A stretch of 64,000 nt of DNA from Rhizobium sp. R711 (GCF_002211365.1 NZ_LOKZ01000004.1:62001-126000); one strand, 5' to 3'. Positions 1-10,167 are shown, counted from the stretch's first letter. The notes: a model not told the origin generated them from the letters alone. Numbers and translations are program-made.

Positions 1-570
1 GCCAGGGGATACGCCGGCGCGGTCAAGGAACACCTGCAGGGCGACGATCTCTGACTTCGACTTGTTCTTGAGGGTGATCACCGGCTCCTGAGAGGGCTTC
101 GGCTGCGTCACATCTAGTGATTGCTGGTCCGGCTCGATGGACGCGTAGTCGTTTCCTTGCGGGTAGGGTTGGTCATCGAGCGGCTGGCGGTCGATAGGAG
201 CGTTGTGCGGGATCGAGCCCGTCACAGCGCCCCGCTCAGCGTAACGACCATCGCCGTAGGGATCGTCGCCGTAGTAGGCATCGCCATTGTACGCGTCGCG
301 CACCGGCGGGCGTGGGTAATAGCCGCGGGCGCGCATCTCGGTCGCAATTACATTGCCGTAGGGATCGACCAGCACGCGGTTGCCGCGTCGATCGCGCGCA
401 TAAGCCGCGCCCGACGGGACATAATCGAGAATGTCACCGTTCGGCGCCACGAAAACAACGTCGCCCTGCCGTCCGTTATAAAACTGCTGGGCATCGGCAG
501 ACGGCGCTGCGATAGCGATGACGAGCAGGGCAGTTGCGGCAGACAATCCCATTATTACAAAGCGATTCAC
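1..570 (-). CDS. L,D-transpeptidase-like exported protein, N-terminal part (truncated by window edge)
   Basis: The first 190 codons are visible, and the gene continues past the left edge. It opens with a GTG start preceded by GAAGGG about 10 bases upstream. The first 27 residues look like a Sec signal peptide (hydrophobic ATALLVIAIAAPSADA, cleavage likely before QQFY). A Tyr/Gly/Asp-rich low-complexity stretch follows, with repeated DPYG and YYGD. The segment then reaches a stretch resembling VITLKNKSKSEIVALQVFLD and GVSPG, which resembles the start of the peptidoglycan-binding part of rhizobial L,D-transpeptidases. The catalytic YkuD domain would lie outside the window. If that is right, it makes 3-3 peptidoglycan cross-links in the periplasm. 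The assignment rests on remembered similarity of the N-terminal region, so the family is moderately sure and the activity is inferred. Confidence 0.65.
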   Translation of the reverse strand, partial: MNRFVIMGLSAATALLVIAIAAPSADAQQFYNGRQGDVVFVAPNGDILDYVPSGAAYARDRRGNRVLVDPYGNVIATEMRARGYYPRPPVRDAYNGDAYYGDDPYGDGRYAERGAVTGSIPHNAPIDRQPLDDQPYPQGNDYASIEPDQQSLDVTQPKPSQEPVITLKNKSKSEIVALQVFLDRAGVSPG

Positions 571-800
571 GTCTTCATACCCTTCAGTGACTTGGTCGAC
601 ACACACCCGCGAATTTTGACGCTAGTGTGGAATTTATGGAATCGTGCTGAACAAAAGATAAAAATCCCGTGATTTCTCCTTTAGTCATAAACATTTGGAG
701 AGGCCAGCCAGTTCCACATGGCAAGGCGAGCCGTCGTGATTGACGAAATCCCTGCCGAGACATAACGCTGCAGAGGCCGTTACCGGGAGGACGTTGGACA

Positions 801-1640
801 ATGATTGAATTTGCTGCTGCAACAGGGCCGAAACTGATCCTGGACGAAGCGTCGCTGATGGACATCGGCGGATGTGTCGTCAACGGTGTCGATATCGCTC
901 CAAAGACGGCGGTTCCCGATGACGGCGATGCACGGATTTCGCATTCCGTGCAAGGCTTCCTCTTTACCTGTGGACCGGACCACATCCGTCACCGCGAACC
1001 GGTTCCAGGCCATACTGATGGCAAGGGCTATCCCCTGCATGGTTCGGGACCTGGCCACGCAGCCAGGATTCTCTGGACGAAATTCGAGAACGGGAATGCC
1101 GAGTGCCGGGCGGATATCGACATCGTAACGGTCGAAGGCTTGCCCGCCCGTATCGAGCGCCACTGGTTCATCGACGGGCGGACAGGCGAGGTCAATCTCA
1201 AGGACAAGGTCGTCAACGCGAGCGACGAGATCGTGCCGACCTTCCTGATGTACCATATGAATATCGGCGGGAAATGGTTCGATGCCGGCACACGTCTCGA
1301 AGGCAAGATGCTCGATGGCGGTGGATTCCCATGGAATTTCGGCGAGGAGCCGGGTGGAATCTTCTGTGTAGAGGCGCCGGCAACGGAGGGCGGCTTTGCC
1401 GAGGTCCGGCTTGGCCCCATTGCTGCGACCGGTGGCAAGGTTCTTCAGGTGCGCGTCCTTGCCGAGACGCTTCCGCACCTGCAGATCTGGCGCAATCAGA
1501 AGGCGCCCGCCGACGTGCTCGGTATTGAGCCGGTATCACATCGTTGGGTGTCGCGCTCCGAGTTGGAGGCATCGGGTGAGTTCGTCATGCTGAAGCCCGG
1601 AGAGAGCCGAAATTATGCGCTCAGCTTCGCCTTCGTTTGA
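801..1640 (+). CDS. DUF4432-like / aldose 1-epimerase-fold protein
   Basis: A 279-residue cytoplasmic protein with no signal peptide. The ATG follows a good GGGAGGA ribosome site by about 10 bases. The sequence resembles the galactose-mutarotase superfamily as used in DUF4432 proteins: a PLHGSGPG motif near residue 78, then a beta-rich body with a FLMYHMNIGG segment near residue 148 and a C-terminal GESRNYALSF edge strand typical of this jelly-roll fold. Members bind sugars, and some epimerise hexoses. No neighbouring sugar-utilisation gene points to a substrate. The next gene begins about 70 bases later on the same strand, so co-transcription is possible. The fold is fairly confident, the reaction is not. 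Confidence 0.7.
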   Translation: MIEFAAATGPKLILDEASLMDIGGCVVNGVDIAPKTAVPDDGDARISHSVQGFLFTCGPDHIRHREPVPGHTDGKGYPLHGSGPGHAARILWTKFENGNAECRADIDIVTVEGLPARIERHWFIDGRTGEVNLKDKVVNASDEIVPTFLMYHMNIGGKWFDAGTRLEGKMLDGGGFPWNFGEEPGGIFCVEAPATEGGFAEVRLGPIAATGGKVLQVRVLAETLPHLQIWRNQKAPADVLGIEPVSHRWVSRSELEASGEFVMLKPGESRNYALSFAFV

Positions 1641-1708
1641 GTGATCTGCGGTTGACGCTGCGCATGGGGCGGCGTAGTCATTCAGCCCACGATTCAGGAG
1701 GATTAGCG

Positions 1709-2047
1709 ATGGACATTCGCCAGATCGACGACGAATATTCGGTTTCCGGGCAGATTTCGGTCGAGGATCTCGATCAGATCAAGACCTTGGGTTTCAAATC
1801 GATCGTCTGCCATCGCCCGGACGGCGAGAGCCCGGATCAGACACCCTATGCTCTGGTGGAAGCGCGGGCGAAGGAACTCGGCCTCGATATGGCACACGTG
1901 CCGGTCGGCCCGATGGGCGTCACCGAGGAAGCGATCGCCGGCATGGTCGACGCGCTCGATGAGTTTCCGCGCCCGATGCTCGGCTACTGCCGCTCCGGCG
2001 CCCGCTCGACCGCGATCTATCAGAAAACGCACCACATTCGCTCGTAG
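1709..2047 (+). CDS. TIGR01244/DUF442 family phosphatase-like sulfurtransferase
   Basis: A short protein of 112 residues. The ATG is preceded by CAGGAGGATTAGCG, a strong ribosome site, which favours this start over an upstream in-frame ATG at 1637. The fold is that of small dual-specificity-phosphatase-like proteins: the motif YCRSGARS (residues 93-100) holds Cys94 and Arg99 of a CxxGxRS loop. DUF442 domains occur fused to beta-lactamase-like sulfur dioxygenases (BLH proteins) in rhizobia; here the domain stands alone. Its likely role is persulfide or sulfur transfer, but phosphatase activity cannot be excluded. It lies 72 bases before ridA on the same strand. Confidence 0.8.
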   Translation: MDIRQIDDEYSVSGQISVEDLDQIKTLGFKSIVCHRPDGESPDQTPYALVEARAKELGLDMAHVPVGPMGVTEEAIAGMVDALDEFPRPMLGYCRSGARSTAIYQKTHHIRS

Positions 2048-2119
2048 CGCTCATCGGCAAACCAAATCCGGCGCCGCCCGATCCCAGCGGCGTCTTTCGT
2101 TCGTAAACAGGAGAACATC

Positions 2120-2464
2120 ATGAGCATCAAGCGTATCGACGCCGGCGCCCGCATGAGCGGCGCAGTTGTCCACGGCAACACCGTTTACCTCGCTGGCCAG
2201 GTCGGCGAAGGTGAGAGCGTCACCGAACAGTGCAAGTCGGCACTGGCCGAAGTCGATCGCCTGCTCGCTGCAGCCGGCTCGAACAAGTCGAAGATCCTGC
2301 AGACGCTGATCTATCTCTCCGACATGTCCTACTTCGCAGAAATGAACGCTGCCTGGGAAGCCTGGGTCGATCCGGCGAACACGCCGGCTCGCGCAACCAG
2401 CGAAGCCAAGCTTGCTGCCCCGAAGTACAAGGTCGAGTTCACGGTTACCGCCGCTCTCGACTAA
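2120..2464 (+). CDS. ridA: RidA family enamine/imine deaminase
   Basis: A protein of 114 residues, the usual size of the RidA/YjgF/YER057c family. It hydrolyses reactive enamine/imine intermediates released by PLP enzymes, sparing other PLP enzymes from damage. Recognisable parts are VYLAGQVGEG (residues 22-31), the helix with TEQCKSALAEVDRLLAAAG, and the conserved NTPARAT block (residues 87-93), whose Arg91 matches the substrate-carboxylate binding arginine of the family. The start follows CAGGAGAACATC. A terminator hairpin lies just downstream. Which imine it prefers cannot be told, and the subfamily (RidA versus Rid2-7) is not certain. Confidence 0.88.
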   Translation: MSIKRIDAGARMSGAVVHGNTVYLAGQVGEGESVTEQCKSALAEVDRLLAAAGSNKSKILQTLIYLSDMSYFAEMNAAWEAWVDPANTPARATSEAKLAAPKYKVEFTVTAALD

Positions 2465-2487
2465 GCCGAACGGGCATTGAAATCTCG

Positions 2488-2517
2488 AAAGCCGGTGGGT
2501 TCGCTCACCGGCTTTTT
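2488..2517. terminator. Intrinsic terminator downstream of ridA
   Basis: The perfect stem AAAGCCGGTG / CACCGGCTTT closes a short loop and is followed by a T-run at 2513-2517. It ends the rightward ridA unit. It overlaps the last codons and stop of the convergent ThDP-enzyme gene, and the A-run on its left side lets it act for that strand too. Confidence 0.85.
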
Positions 2518-4163
2518 GTTTGGGCGATTTCGGAAAGGGTACGCGTCGGCGTAATGGCTTCCGGATCGAGCTTTACCTCGATAATCGAGGGCTTGCCGCT
2601 TGCCCTTGCGCGCTCGAAGGCGGCTGCAAAGCTTTCCGTCGTCTCGACCGTTTCCCCATGGCCACCGTAGGCGCGGGCAAGAGCGGCAAAGTCCGGGTTG
2701 GTCAGATCGGTGCCGCTGACGCGCCCCGGATACTCGCGCTCCTGATGCATCCGGATGGTGCCGTAAATGCCGTTGTTGATGACAACGGTGATGATCGGCA
2801 GGTTATAGCGCACGGCGGTCGCAAATTCCTGGCCGTGCATCAGGAAGCAGCCGTCTCCGGCGAAACATATGACCTCGCGTTCGGGGAAAAGCTGCTTGGC
2901 AGCCACCGCGGCGGGCAGGCCGTAACCCATGGAGCCGGACGCCGGCGCCGCCTGGGTGTTGAACTGACGGAATCGATGGAAGCGGTGCAGCCAGGTGGCA
3001 TAGTTTCCGGCGCCGTTGGTGAAGATTGTGTCAGGTCGCGTGTTTGCCTCGATCCACTCCATGATCGGTCCCATGTGGACCGGGCCGGGACCGGTGTGAG
3101 GCGGTGTCGACCAGGCGATGTAGGCCTGGTGCATCCGCTCGGTGCGCTCCGCCCATCTGAGTTCGCTTGGTGCCTCGAGATCAGCAAGATCGGCAACGAA
3201 ATCGCTCGGGCTCGCGCAGATTGCGAGATCGGGGCGGTAGACACGGCCAAGCTCTGAGGGGTCGGGATGAATGTGCACGAGCGATTGCTGCGGGTAGGGG
3301 ACGTCGATCAGCGTATAGCCGGAGGACGGCATCTCGGACATCCGACCGCCGAGCAATATCAGTAGATCGCTTTCCTTGATTTCCTTCGCTAGTGCAGGGT
3401 TGATACCGATACCAACATCGCCGGCGTAGCTCGGGTGGAGATGGTCGAACAGCATCTGCCGACGGAACGAGCAGCCGACAGGCAGTGCGAAGCGCTCAGA
3501 GAAGGCTTTGAGGTCGACGACCGCGTCCGCATCCCAGCGCGTGCCGCCGACGATGACCATCGGTCGCTCCGCTTTTAGTAGGCGCAGGTAAAAGTCGTCG
3601 ATCTGGCGGCGGCCGGGATGGGCTTCGACGCGCGAATAGCGTTTGGCGCGAGGCGCCTCGACCTCATCGCGCAGCATGTCTTCGGGCAGTGACAGCACGA
3701 CTGGGCCCGGACGGCCGGAGGTTGCAATTGCAAAGGCGCGGGTAACGAACTCCGGAATGCGCGCAGCGTCGTCGATCTCACCCACCCACTTGCTGAATTC
3801 CGTCAGGGCACGGCGGAACTCGACCTCCTGAAAGGCCTCTCGTTCCCTTGCGTCGCGCTGGACCTGCCCGATGAAGAGGATCATCGGAATGGAATCCTGC
3901 CGGGCGATGTGCAATCCTGCGGTAGCATTCGTGGCACCGGGGCCGCGGGTGACCATGCACACACCGGGCTCGCCGGTGAGCCTGCCCCAGGTATCTGCCA
4001 TCATGGCCGCGCCACCTTCCTGGCGGCAGACCATCACCTCGATGTCGCTGTCAAAAAGCGCATCGAGAACGGCAAGGAAACTCTCGCCGGGCACGCAGGA
4101 GAGGCGTTTCACCCCATTCGCTTTCAAGGCCTCGACAATCAGTTCCCCGCCAGTCTTTTTCAT
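2505..4163 (-). CDS. Thiamine-diphosphate-dependent enzyme, acetolactate-synthase-like
   Basis: A protein of 552 residues with the three-domain layout of ThDP decarboxylases/lyases. The N-terminal Pyr domain carries the catalytic glutamate in CRQEGG (Glu49). A central domain follows (about 190-330). The C-terminal PP domain has the GDG...NN cofactor motif (GDG 436-438, Asn463-464) that binds Mg-ThDP. It resembles acetolactate synthase large subunits, but no small regulatory subunit is near. The start codon overlaps the stop of the upstream CoA-transferase gene as ATGA, so the two are probably translationally coupled. A type III CoA-transferase next to a ThDP lyase recalls the frc/oxc pair of oxalate breakdown, so a 2-oxoacyl- or 2-hydroxyacyl-CoA substrate is plausible. 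The true substrate is unknown. Confidence 0.9.
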   Translation of the reverse strand: MKKTGGELIVEALKANGVKRLSCVPGESFLAVLDALFDSDIEVMVCRQEGGAAMMADTWGRLTGEPGVCMVTRGPGATNATAGLHIARQDSIPMILFIGQVQRDAREREAFQEVEFRRALTEFSKWVGEIDDAARIPEFVTRAFAIATSGRPGPVVLSLPEDMLRDEVEAPRAKRYSRVEAHPGRRQIDDFYLRLLKAERPMVIVGGTRWDADAVVDLKAFSERFALPVGCSFRRQMLFDHLHPSYAGDVGIGINPALAKEIKESDLLILLGGRMSEMPSSGYTLIDVPYPQQSLVHIHPDPSELGRVYRPDLAICASPSDFVADLADLEAPSELRWAERTERMHQAYIAWSTPPHTGPGPVHMGPIMEWIEANTRPDTIFTNGAGNYATWLHRFHRFRQFNTQAAPASGSMGYGLPAAVAAKQLFPEREVICFAGDGCFLMHGQEFATAVRYNLPIITVVINNGIYGTIRMHQEREYPGRVSGTDLTNPDFAALARAYGGHGETVETTESFAAAFERARASGKPSIIEVKLDPEAITPTRTLSEIAQTKSR

Positions 4164-5362
4164 GATGGTCTTTTCCTCTCAAGTTCGGCGAGCTCCGCCA
4201 GAACTTCCTCCTGATGTTCCCCCAGCCTCGGGCTCGGACGCTCGTAGCGCAAGGGCGTCCGCGATAGCACGACCGGCGTCCTGACGCCGGGAATGACGGT
4301 GCCCTTTGCGTCGGCGAGATCTACCCGCAACCCACGCGCCTGAATTTGTGGATCCGCAAACATTTCCTCGATGGTGTTGATCGCGCCGGCAGGAACCGCG
4401 TCCGCCTCGCAGGCCCGCAACAGGTCGGTCTTCTGCCATTTCAGCGTTTCGGTGGAAACGAGCCTGCGGAGCTCGTCACGGTTCGCGACGCGCGCCTTGT
4501 TCGTCAAAAAGCGGGGGTCGTCGGCAACGCCCTCGAGGCCGAGGATCACACACAGGCGGCGGAACTGGCCGTCATTGCCAACCGCGAGGATCAGATAACC
4601 ATCGGTGGCCGGCACCACTTCATAGGGGGAAATATTCGGATGCGCATTCCCAAGCCGCGTGGGCGCCCGACCGGAGACCAGATAGTTCATGTTCTGGTTG
4701 GCGAGTACGGCCGATTGTACATCGAGCAGTGCCATATCGACCAACTGCCCTTCACCCGTCCTCTGTGTGTGGATAAGCGCGGCCTCGATGGCTGCGACCG
4801 CATAAATGCCGGTAAAGATATCGGCGATCGCAACGCCTGCTTTCATCGGCTGCCCGTCGGGTTCGCCGGTAATCGACATGAAGCCGGACATGCCCTGAAC
4901 GATATAATCGTAGCCCGCGAGGCTGGCATAGGGACCGTTCTGGCCGAAGCCCGTGATCGAGCAATAGACAAGCTTGGGGTTGATTTTCTTCAGGCTCTCG
5001 TAATCGAGACCGTATTTGACAAGCCCGCCGAGCTTGAAGTTCTCGATGACGACATCGGCTGTGGCGATAAGACGGCGGACCAGTTCCTGATCCTCTTCGC
5101 GCTTCAGATCGGCAGTAATTGAACGCTTGCCGCGATTAGCGGCATGGTAGTAGGCGGCGGAGAGGTTTTCGCCGTCGGCACCCTCGACAAAGGGCGGTCC
5201 CCAGTGCCGGGTGTCATCGCCTCCCTCCGGGTTTTCGACCTTTATCACGTCGGCGCCGAGATCGGCCAGCATCTGGCCCGCCCATGGACCCGCGAGCACC
5301 CGCGCAAGCTCGATCACGCGTATGCCAGACAGAGGCGGCTTTTGGGGCTGATTGTCCGTCAT
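4160..5362 (-). CDS. CaiB/BaiF family (class III) CoA-transferase
   Basis: A protein of 400 residues, the normal length for family III CoA-transferases. These enzymes move CoA between carboxylates through an aspartyl-CoA anhydride. The N-terminal segment IRVIELARVLAGPWAGQ (residues 14-30) and LADLGADVIKVE (32-43) are family hallmarks. The catalytic aspartate is probably Asp181 in AIADIFTG. The ribosome site GGGAGGAAC sits immediately before the ATG. The preceding permease gene ends 18 bases upstream, and the ThDP gene begins inside this gene's stop codon, so three or four leftward genes form one unit. Substrate unknown; a small dicarboxylate or branched acid is a reasonable guess from the ThDP partner. 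Confidence 0.92.
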   Translation of the reverse strand: MTDNQPQKPPLSGIRVIELARVLAGPWAGQMLADLGADVIKVENPEGGDDTRHWGPPFVEGADGENLSAAYYHAANRGKRSITADLKREEDQELVRRLIATADVVIENFKLGGLVKYGLDYESLKKINPKLVYCSITGFGQNGPYASLAGYDYIVQGMSGFMSITGEPDGQPMKAGVAIADIFTGIYAVAAIEAALIHTQRTGEGQLVDMALLDVQSAVLANQNMNYLVSGRAPTRLGNAHPNISPYEVVPATDGYLILAVGNDGQFRRLCVILGLEGVADDPRFLTNKARVANRDELRRLVSTETLKWQKTDLLRACEADAVPAGAINTIEEMFADPQIQARGLRVDLADAKGTVIPGVRTPVVLSRTPLRYERPSPRLGEHQEEVLAELAELERKRPS

Positions 5363-5380
5363 GTTCCTCCCACGAGCAGA

Positions 5381-6337
5381 TCAGGGCGCCAGGGCCGATT
5401 GAGGTGTATCGGATACCGGCTTCGATGCAAAGCGTCGCTCGCGCCAAATGATGTACAAGCCCGATGCGATAATGATCAGGATGCCGAGCCACTTGAGCGC
5501 ATCCGGGAAGTCGCCGAATACAAGCCAGGCGAAGATGGTCGCCGACACAATCTCGAAATACTGCAGGGGTGCCAATATCGAGGCGGGTGCCGCACGGTAG
5601 GCATAGACGCCGAAGATGCCGGCAATGGCCGCCGTGACACCGACGCCGAGCAGGTAGAGGTAGCCGCGGCCATCCGGCATCACCGCATCAAAGACGTCAG
5701 AGCCCGTGCCGCTACCGAGTGCGAGCAGGATGGCGCAGAACAGCAAACCCCAGACGCCCATCTGAAGCTGCATCGCCCACGGATCTTCCCGGTGCGACAG
5801 CACGCGGGTCATCAAGGCGAATATGGCGATGCAGAACGCGCTGACCACAGGCAGGAGCGCGACGTAGCCCACCTCCTGGAAGCTTGGCTGAATGATCAGC
5901 ATCGCGCCGAAGAATCCGACGCCGCAGGCCGTGTAGCGGCGCCAACCGATCGTCTCCTTGAGGAAGATACTACTCAAGATCGTCAATATGATCGGTTCGA
6001 CGAAGAAGATCGCGATGGCGTCGGCGACCGGCATGTACTTCAGTGTCGTGACAAAGGAGATCATGGAGACGGTTATGATGGCGCCGCGGATGGCGTGAAA
6101 GATGTTCGCCCGCCAGGAGAAGGTTTTCCAGCTTCCGCGCCAGATGACGATCGGCAACATGCACAGCGCTTGCACGACAAAGCGGGCGGCTGTGATCTCT
6201 GCCGCAGGAATCGTGGCGATCGCGAGCTTGGAGAAGATGTCGATGATCGGCGATACGAGCACCGACAGGAACATCAGGAGAATGCCGGTCGAAACCTCCG
6301 AAGTGGAGGCGGGACGGGAAGAAATACCATGGCTCAT
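5381..6337 (-). CDS. DMT superfamily (EamA) transporter
   Basis: An inner-membrane protein of 318 residues with about ten hydrophobic segments in two EamA halves, as in the drug/metabolite transporter superfamily. I place the start at the ATG at 6337 because GAAGGATT lies 5-10 bases upstream. Longer in-frame starts would overlap the hydrolase gene and lack such a site. The protein probably exports or imports a small metabolite. Its place between a hydrolase gene and the CoA-transferase/ThDP pair, with gaps of 16 and 18 bases, suggests it moves a compound of that pathway. No sequence feature gives the substrate. Confidence 0.88.
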   Translation of the reverse strand: MSHGISSRPASTSEVSTGILLMFLSVLVSPIIDIFSKLAIATIPAAEITAARFVVQALCMLPIVIWRGSWKTFSWRANIFHAIRGAIITVSMISFVTTLKYMPVADAIAIFFVEPIILTILSSIFLKETIGWRRYTACGVGFFGAMLIIQPSFQEVGYVALLPVVSAFCIAIFALMTRVLSHREDPWAMQLQMGVWGLLFCAILLALGSGTGSDVFDAVMPDGRGYLYLLGVGVTAAIAGIFGVYAYRAAPASILAPLQYFEIVSATIFAWLVFGDFPDALKWLGILIIIASGLYIIWRERRFASKPVSDTPQSALAP

Positions 6338-6353
6338 CGCGAAATCCTTCAGT

Positions 6354-7283
6354 TCAGGATCTTGCGATCGCTTCGTCGCACCAGTCGGCGAATGCGGTGA
6401 TGGCCGCGTCCGCTCCAATTTCATTCAGCGTTTCGTGGCGCATGTCCTGATATATCTGTGTCGTGATACGGGAGAAGCCATGCGCTTTCAAATGGTTTGA
6501 AAGCCAGATCACCGCTTTTCCGCCATCTGTTGCCGGATCCTGCCCGCCTCCTACAAGGTGGATGGGTATCTGCTTCGGCAGCCGGTCCAGATGCGGCGTT
6601 TGTGGTGCGCGAAACGTCAGTTCGAAGATATCGAGCCAGAGGGACACCGAGGCATCGAAGCCGCACAGCGGGTCGGCGATATATTTGTCAACCTCGACCG
6701 GGTCGCGACTTAACCAGTCAAACTCCGTTCTACGATTGGCAATGGACTTTCCCCAAGTGCCGAAGGTGAGCTTCGGCAAGATACCGCTCGGAACATCGGA
6801 GCCTTTCAGGGCTCGTTCGGCCAACAGGATCGCCTGCGCGGCTCGCCCGGAGATGCCCGGGTTGAAATTCGAATTCCAGACGGCGACGGCGTCATATTTC
6901 TCGGGGTGGGTGACCGCAGCGTTAAGCGCGATGAGACCTCCCATCGAATGCCCGAATAGGATGACTGGCAGGCCGGGATACCGCTTTGCCGCATGTTCAC
7001 GGACAGAGCCGACATCGTCGATCACCTGCCGGATACCGTCCCTGCGGGCAAAACGCCCGATCGGCGCATCCGGCGCAGTCGTTTCTCCATGTCCACGGTG
7101 ATCGAAGGCAAAGACATGGTAGCCGCGAGCCGCCATCGCTGCCGCGAAACGGGCGTAGCGTTTGGAATGCTCGGCCAGTCCATGAGCGACAAGGATAATT
7201 CCGCGTGCCTCGAATTGTGCCGGTTCGTGATGAAAACCAAGCGAGGCGTTCGCCGTTTCAAGGCGTTGCGTATCTGCAAACAT
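6354..7283 (-). CDS. Alpha/beta hydrolase (serine aminopeptidase S33 / monoacylglycerol lipase type)
   Basis: A protein of 309 residues from an ATG preceded by GGGAGGATCTG, a near-ideal ribosome site; this start is preferred to the ATG 57 bases further upstream. It has the Hydrolase_4 pattern: oxyanion segment LVAHGLAEHS (31-40), FDHRGHG (60-66) and the nucleophile elbow GHSMGG with Ser113. Near the C-terminus the histidine of DMRHE is a good candidate for the triad. Bacterial relatives cleave monoacylglycerols or lysophospholipids. It is the first gene of the leftward cluster with the permease, CoA-transferase and ThDP enzyme. Confidence 0.9.
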   Translation of the reverse strand: MFADTQRLETANASLGFHHEPAQFEARGIILVAHGLAEHSKRYARFAAAMAARGYHVFAFDHRGHGETTAPDAPIGRFARRDGIRQVIDDVGSVREHAAKRYPGLPVILFGHSMGGLIALNAAVTHPEKYDAVAVWNSNFNPGISGRAAQAILLAERALKGSDVPSGILPKLTFGTWGKSIANRRTEFDWLSRDPVEVDKYIADPLCGFDASVSLWLDIFELTFRAPQTPHLDRLPKQIPIHLVGGGQDPATDGGKAVIWLSNHLKAHGFSRITTQIYQDMRHETLNEIGADAAITAFADWCDEAIARS

Positions 7284-7440
7284 CAGATCCTCCCGTTGGC
7301 GGGAGAAGATCAGATCACCCAGAAAATGCAACACGTCCAAATATTTATGCGACGGGATATTCGCACCCTACGGATTGGGGGTTGTGAAAACGAACTTGGC
7401 GTGATTTCCTGTTCATGAATTGTTCTTTGTGGGGATGAAG

Positions 7441-8175
7441 ATGAGCAATCCATTTCTGCGCATGGCTGTATTCCTGATTGCGATCATGGCCGCGGGCGCT
7501 GCAGGAGCCGAGGATGCCGCGGGAAGAACGCGCTTCATTCTGGCGGCCAGTTGGCAACCCGCATTTTGTGAAACCAACCAGCGCAAACCGGAATGCAGCA
7601 ACCAGACCAAGGACAGGTTCGATGCAACCAATTTCTCGCTGCATGGGCTCTGGCCGATGCGCAAGGACTATTGCGACGTCTCCGGCGACCTGCGCGCCGC
7701 GGACAAGGACGGCGACTGGAAGAGACTGCCGGAGGTAGAGCTTTCCGCCGCGACCAAGGCCGCGCTCGAGAAGGCCATGCCCGGAACGCAATCCGGCTTG
7801 GAACGGCATGAATGGATCAAACACGGCACGTGCACCACGCTGAGTGCCGACGACTATTTCGCCACGTCAGTCCGGCTGATCGACGAACTCAATACCTCGG
7901 CGGTCCGCGATTTGTTCGCGACCAATGTCGGCAAGCCGCTGACGGCGGAGGCGATCAAGGCCGCATTTGATAAAAGTTTTGGGACTGGCGCCGGAGATCG
8001 CGTCAAAATGAGTTGCCGCCGTGCCGGTGGAAGCCGTGTCATCAGTGAACTCACGATTGGCCTTTCGGAAGACGCGACATCGAATGGCGAAACAAGCCTG
8101 CGCGACCTCATCCAAGGAGCAGGGCGGACGTCGTTCGGCTGCAATGAGGGTGTCGTGGACGCGGCAGGGTTTTGA
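7441..8175 (+). CDS. Ribonuclease T2 family enzyme, exported
   Basis: A protein of 244 residues with a signal peptide (MAVFLIAIMAAGAAGA, cleavage near residue 23). Both catalytic signatures of RNase T2 are present: CAS I as FSLHGLWP with His68, and CAS II as HEWIKHGTC with His123, Glu124, Lys127 and His128. It should cleave single-stranded RNA outside the cytoplasm through 2',3'-cyclic intermediates. Cysteines near 43, 52, 78 and 131 could form disulfides. The start at 7441 is chosen because GGGG lies 6 bases upstream; in-frame ATG at 7435 and TTG at 7420 are alternatives. It stands alone between divergent and unrelated genes. Confidence 0.93.
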   Translation: MSNPFLRMAVFLIAIMAAGAAGAEDAAGRTRFILAASWQPAFCETNQRKPECSNQTKDRFDATNFSLHGLWPMRKDYCDVSGDLRAADKDGDWKRLPEVELSAATKAALEKAMPGTQSGLERHEWIKHGTCTTLSADDYFATSVRLIDELNTSAVRDLFATNVGKPLTAEAIKAAFDKSFGTGAGDRVKMSCRRAGGSRVISELTIGLSEDATSNGETSLRDLIQGAGRTSFGCNEGVVDAAGF

Positions 8176-8352
8176 TCTTGCCGCTCACGGAAAGCCAAAG
8201 CGTGGGCCTGTCTGCTGCAGAGCAGTGGACTAGGTCCCGTTCTCGACGACGGTTACAAAGGCGTCTAGTTTTTGGCCGCCGCGCGTTGCTCCTTGGTCTC
8301 AATTCGCCTACATAGCGGCAAAACTTAAATTCCCCCGCGGAGCGAGCAATCA

Positions 8353-10002
<1,650 letters not shown>

Positions 10003-10027
10003 TCGCTTTAAATCGCTCCAAGATCTA

Positions 10028-10054
10028 AAAGCCCCGGTTCGCCGGGGCTTTTTT
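10028..10054 (+). terminator. Intrinsic terminator after ettA
   Basis: The GC-rich stem GCCCCGG / CCGGGGC with a TTCG tetraloop is flanked by AAA on the left and six Ts on the right. It ends the ettA transcript 26 bases after the stop codon. Confidence 0.93.
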
Positions 10055-10130
10055 GCGCGCACCCATGTCGCGATCCGAGCAGCTAATTTCGTGAACGGAT
10101 GGAATTCCAGCTTGCCACACTTGTTCAAAT

Positions 10131-10152
10131 CACATAAAGATATCTTTATATG
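10131..10152. promoter_or_regulatory. Near-perfect palindromic operator upstream of the ArsR-methyltransferase/metF unit
   Basis: The core ATAAAGATATCTTTAT (10134-10149) is a perfect 16-base palindrome, extended by CA / TG on the outer edges with one mismatched pair, giving 21-22 bases of dyad symmetry. It lies directly before the regulator gene and overlaps its upstream-most possible start. The natural reading is an autoregulatory operator for the winged-helix regulator that controls metF. ArsR-type SAH-sensing regulators (SahR) of proteobacteria are known to use palindromes of this kind; that link is inference. Confidence 0.75.
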
Positions 10153-10167
10153 TTGATTGGATCGGGT

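Noticed and set aside
5144..6400. A plus-strand frame of about 418 codons opposite the DMT transporter and CoA-transferase genes
   Set aside because: Shadow of real leftward genes, very rich in Arg/Asp/Glu/His and without domains.
10055..10149. A SAM riboswitch before the metF unit
   Set aside because: The 95 bases between the ettA terminator and the palindrome have no SAM-I or SAM-II core that I can recognise; control by the palindrome-binding regulator is the simpler reading.
10150..10167. ATG at 10150 as start of the ArsR-methyltransferase gene
   Set aside because: It lies inside the palindromic operator and lacks a ribosome site; ATG 10168 is in the same frame and fits better.
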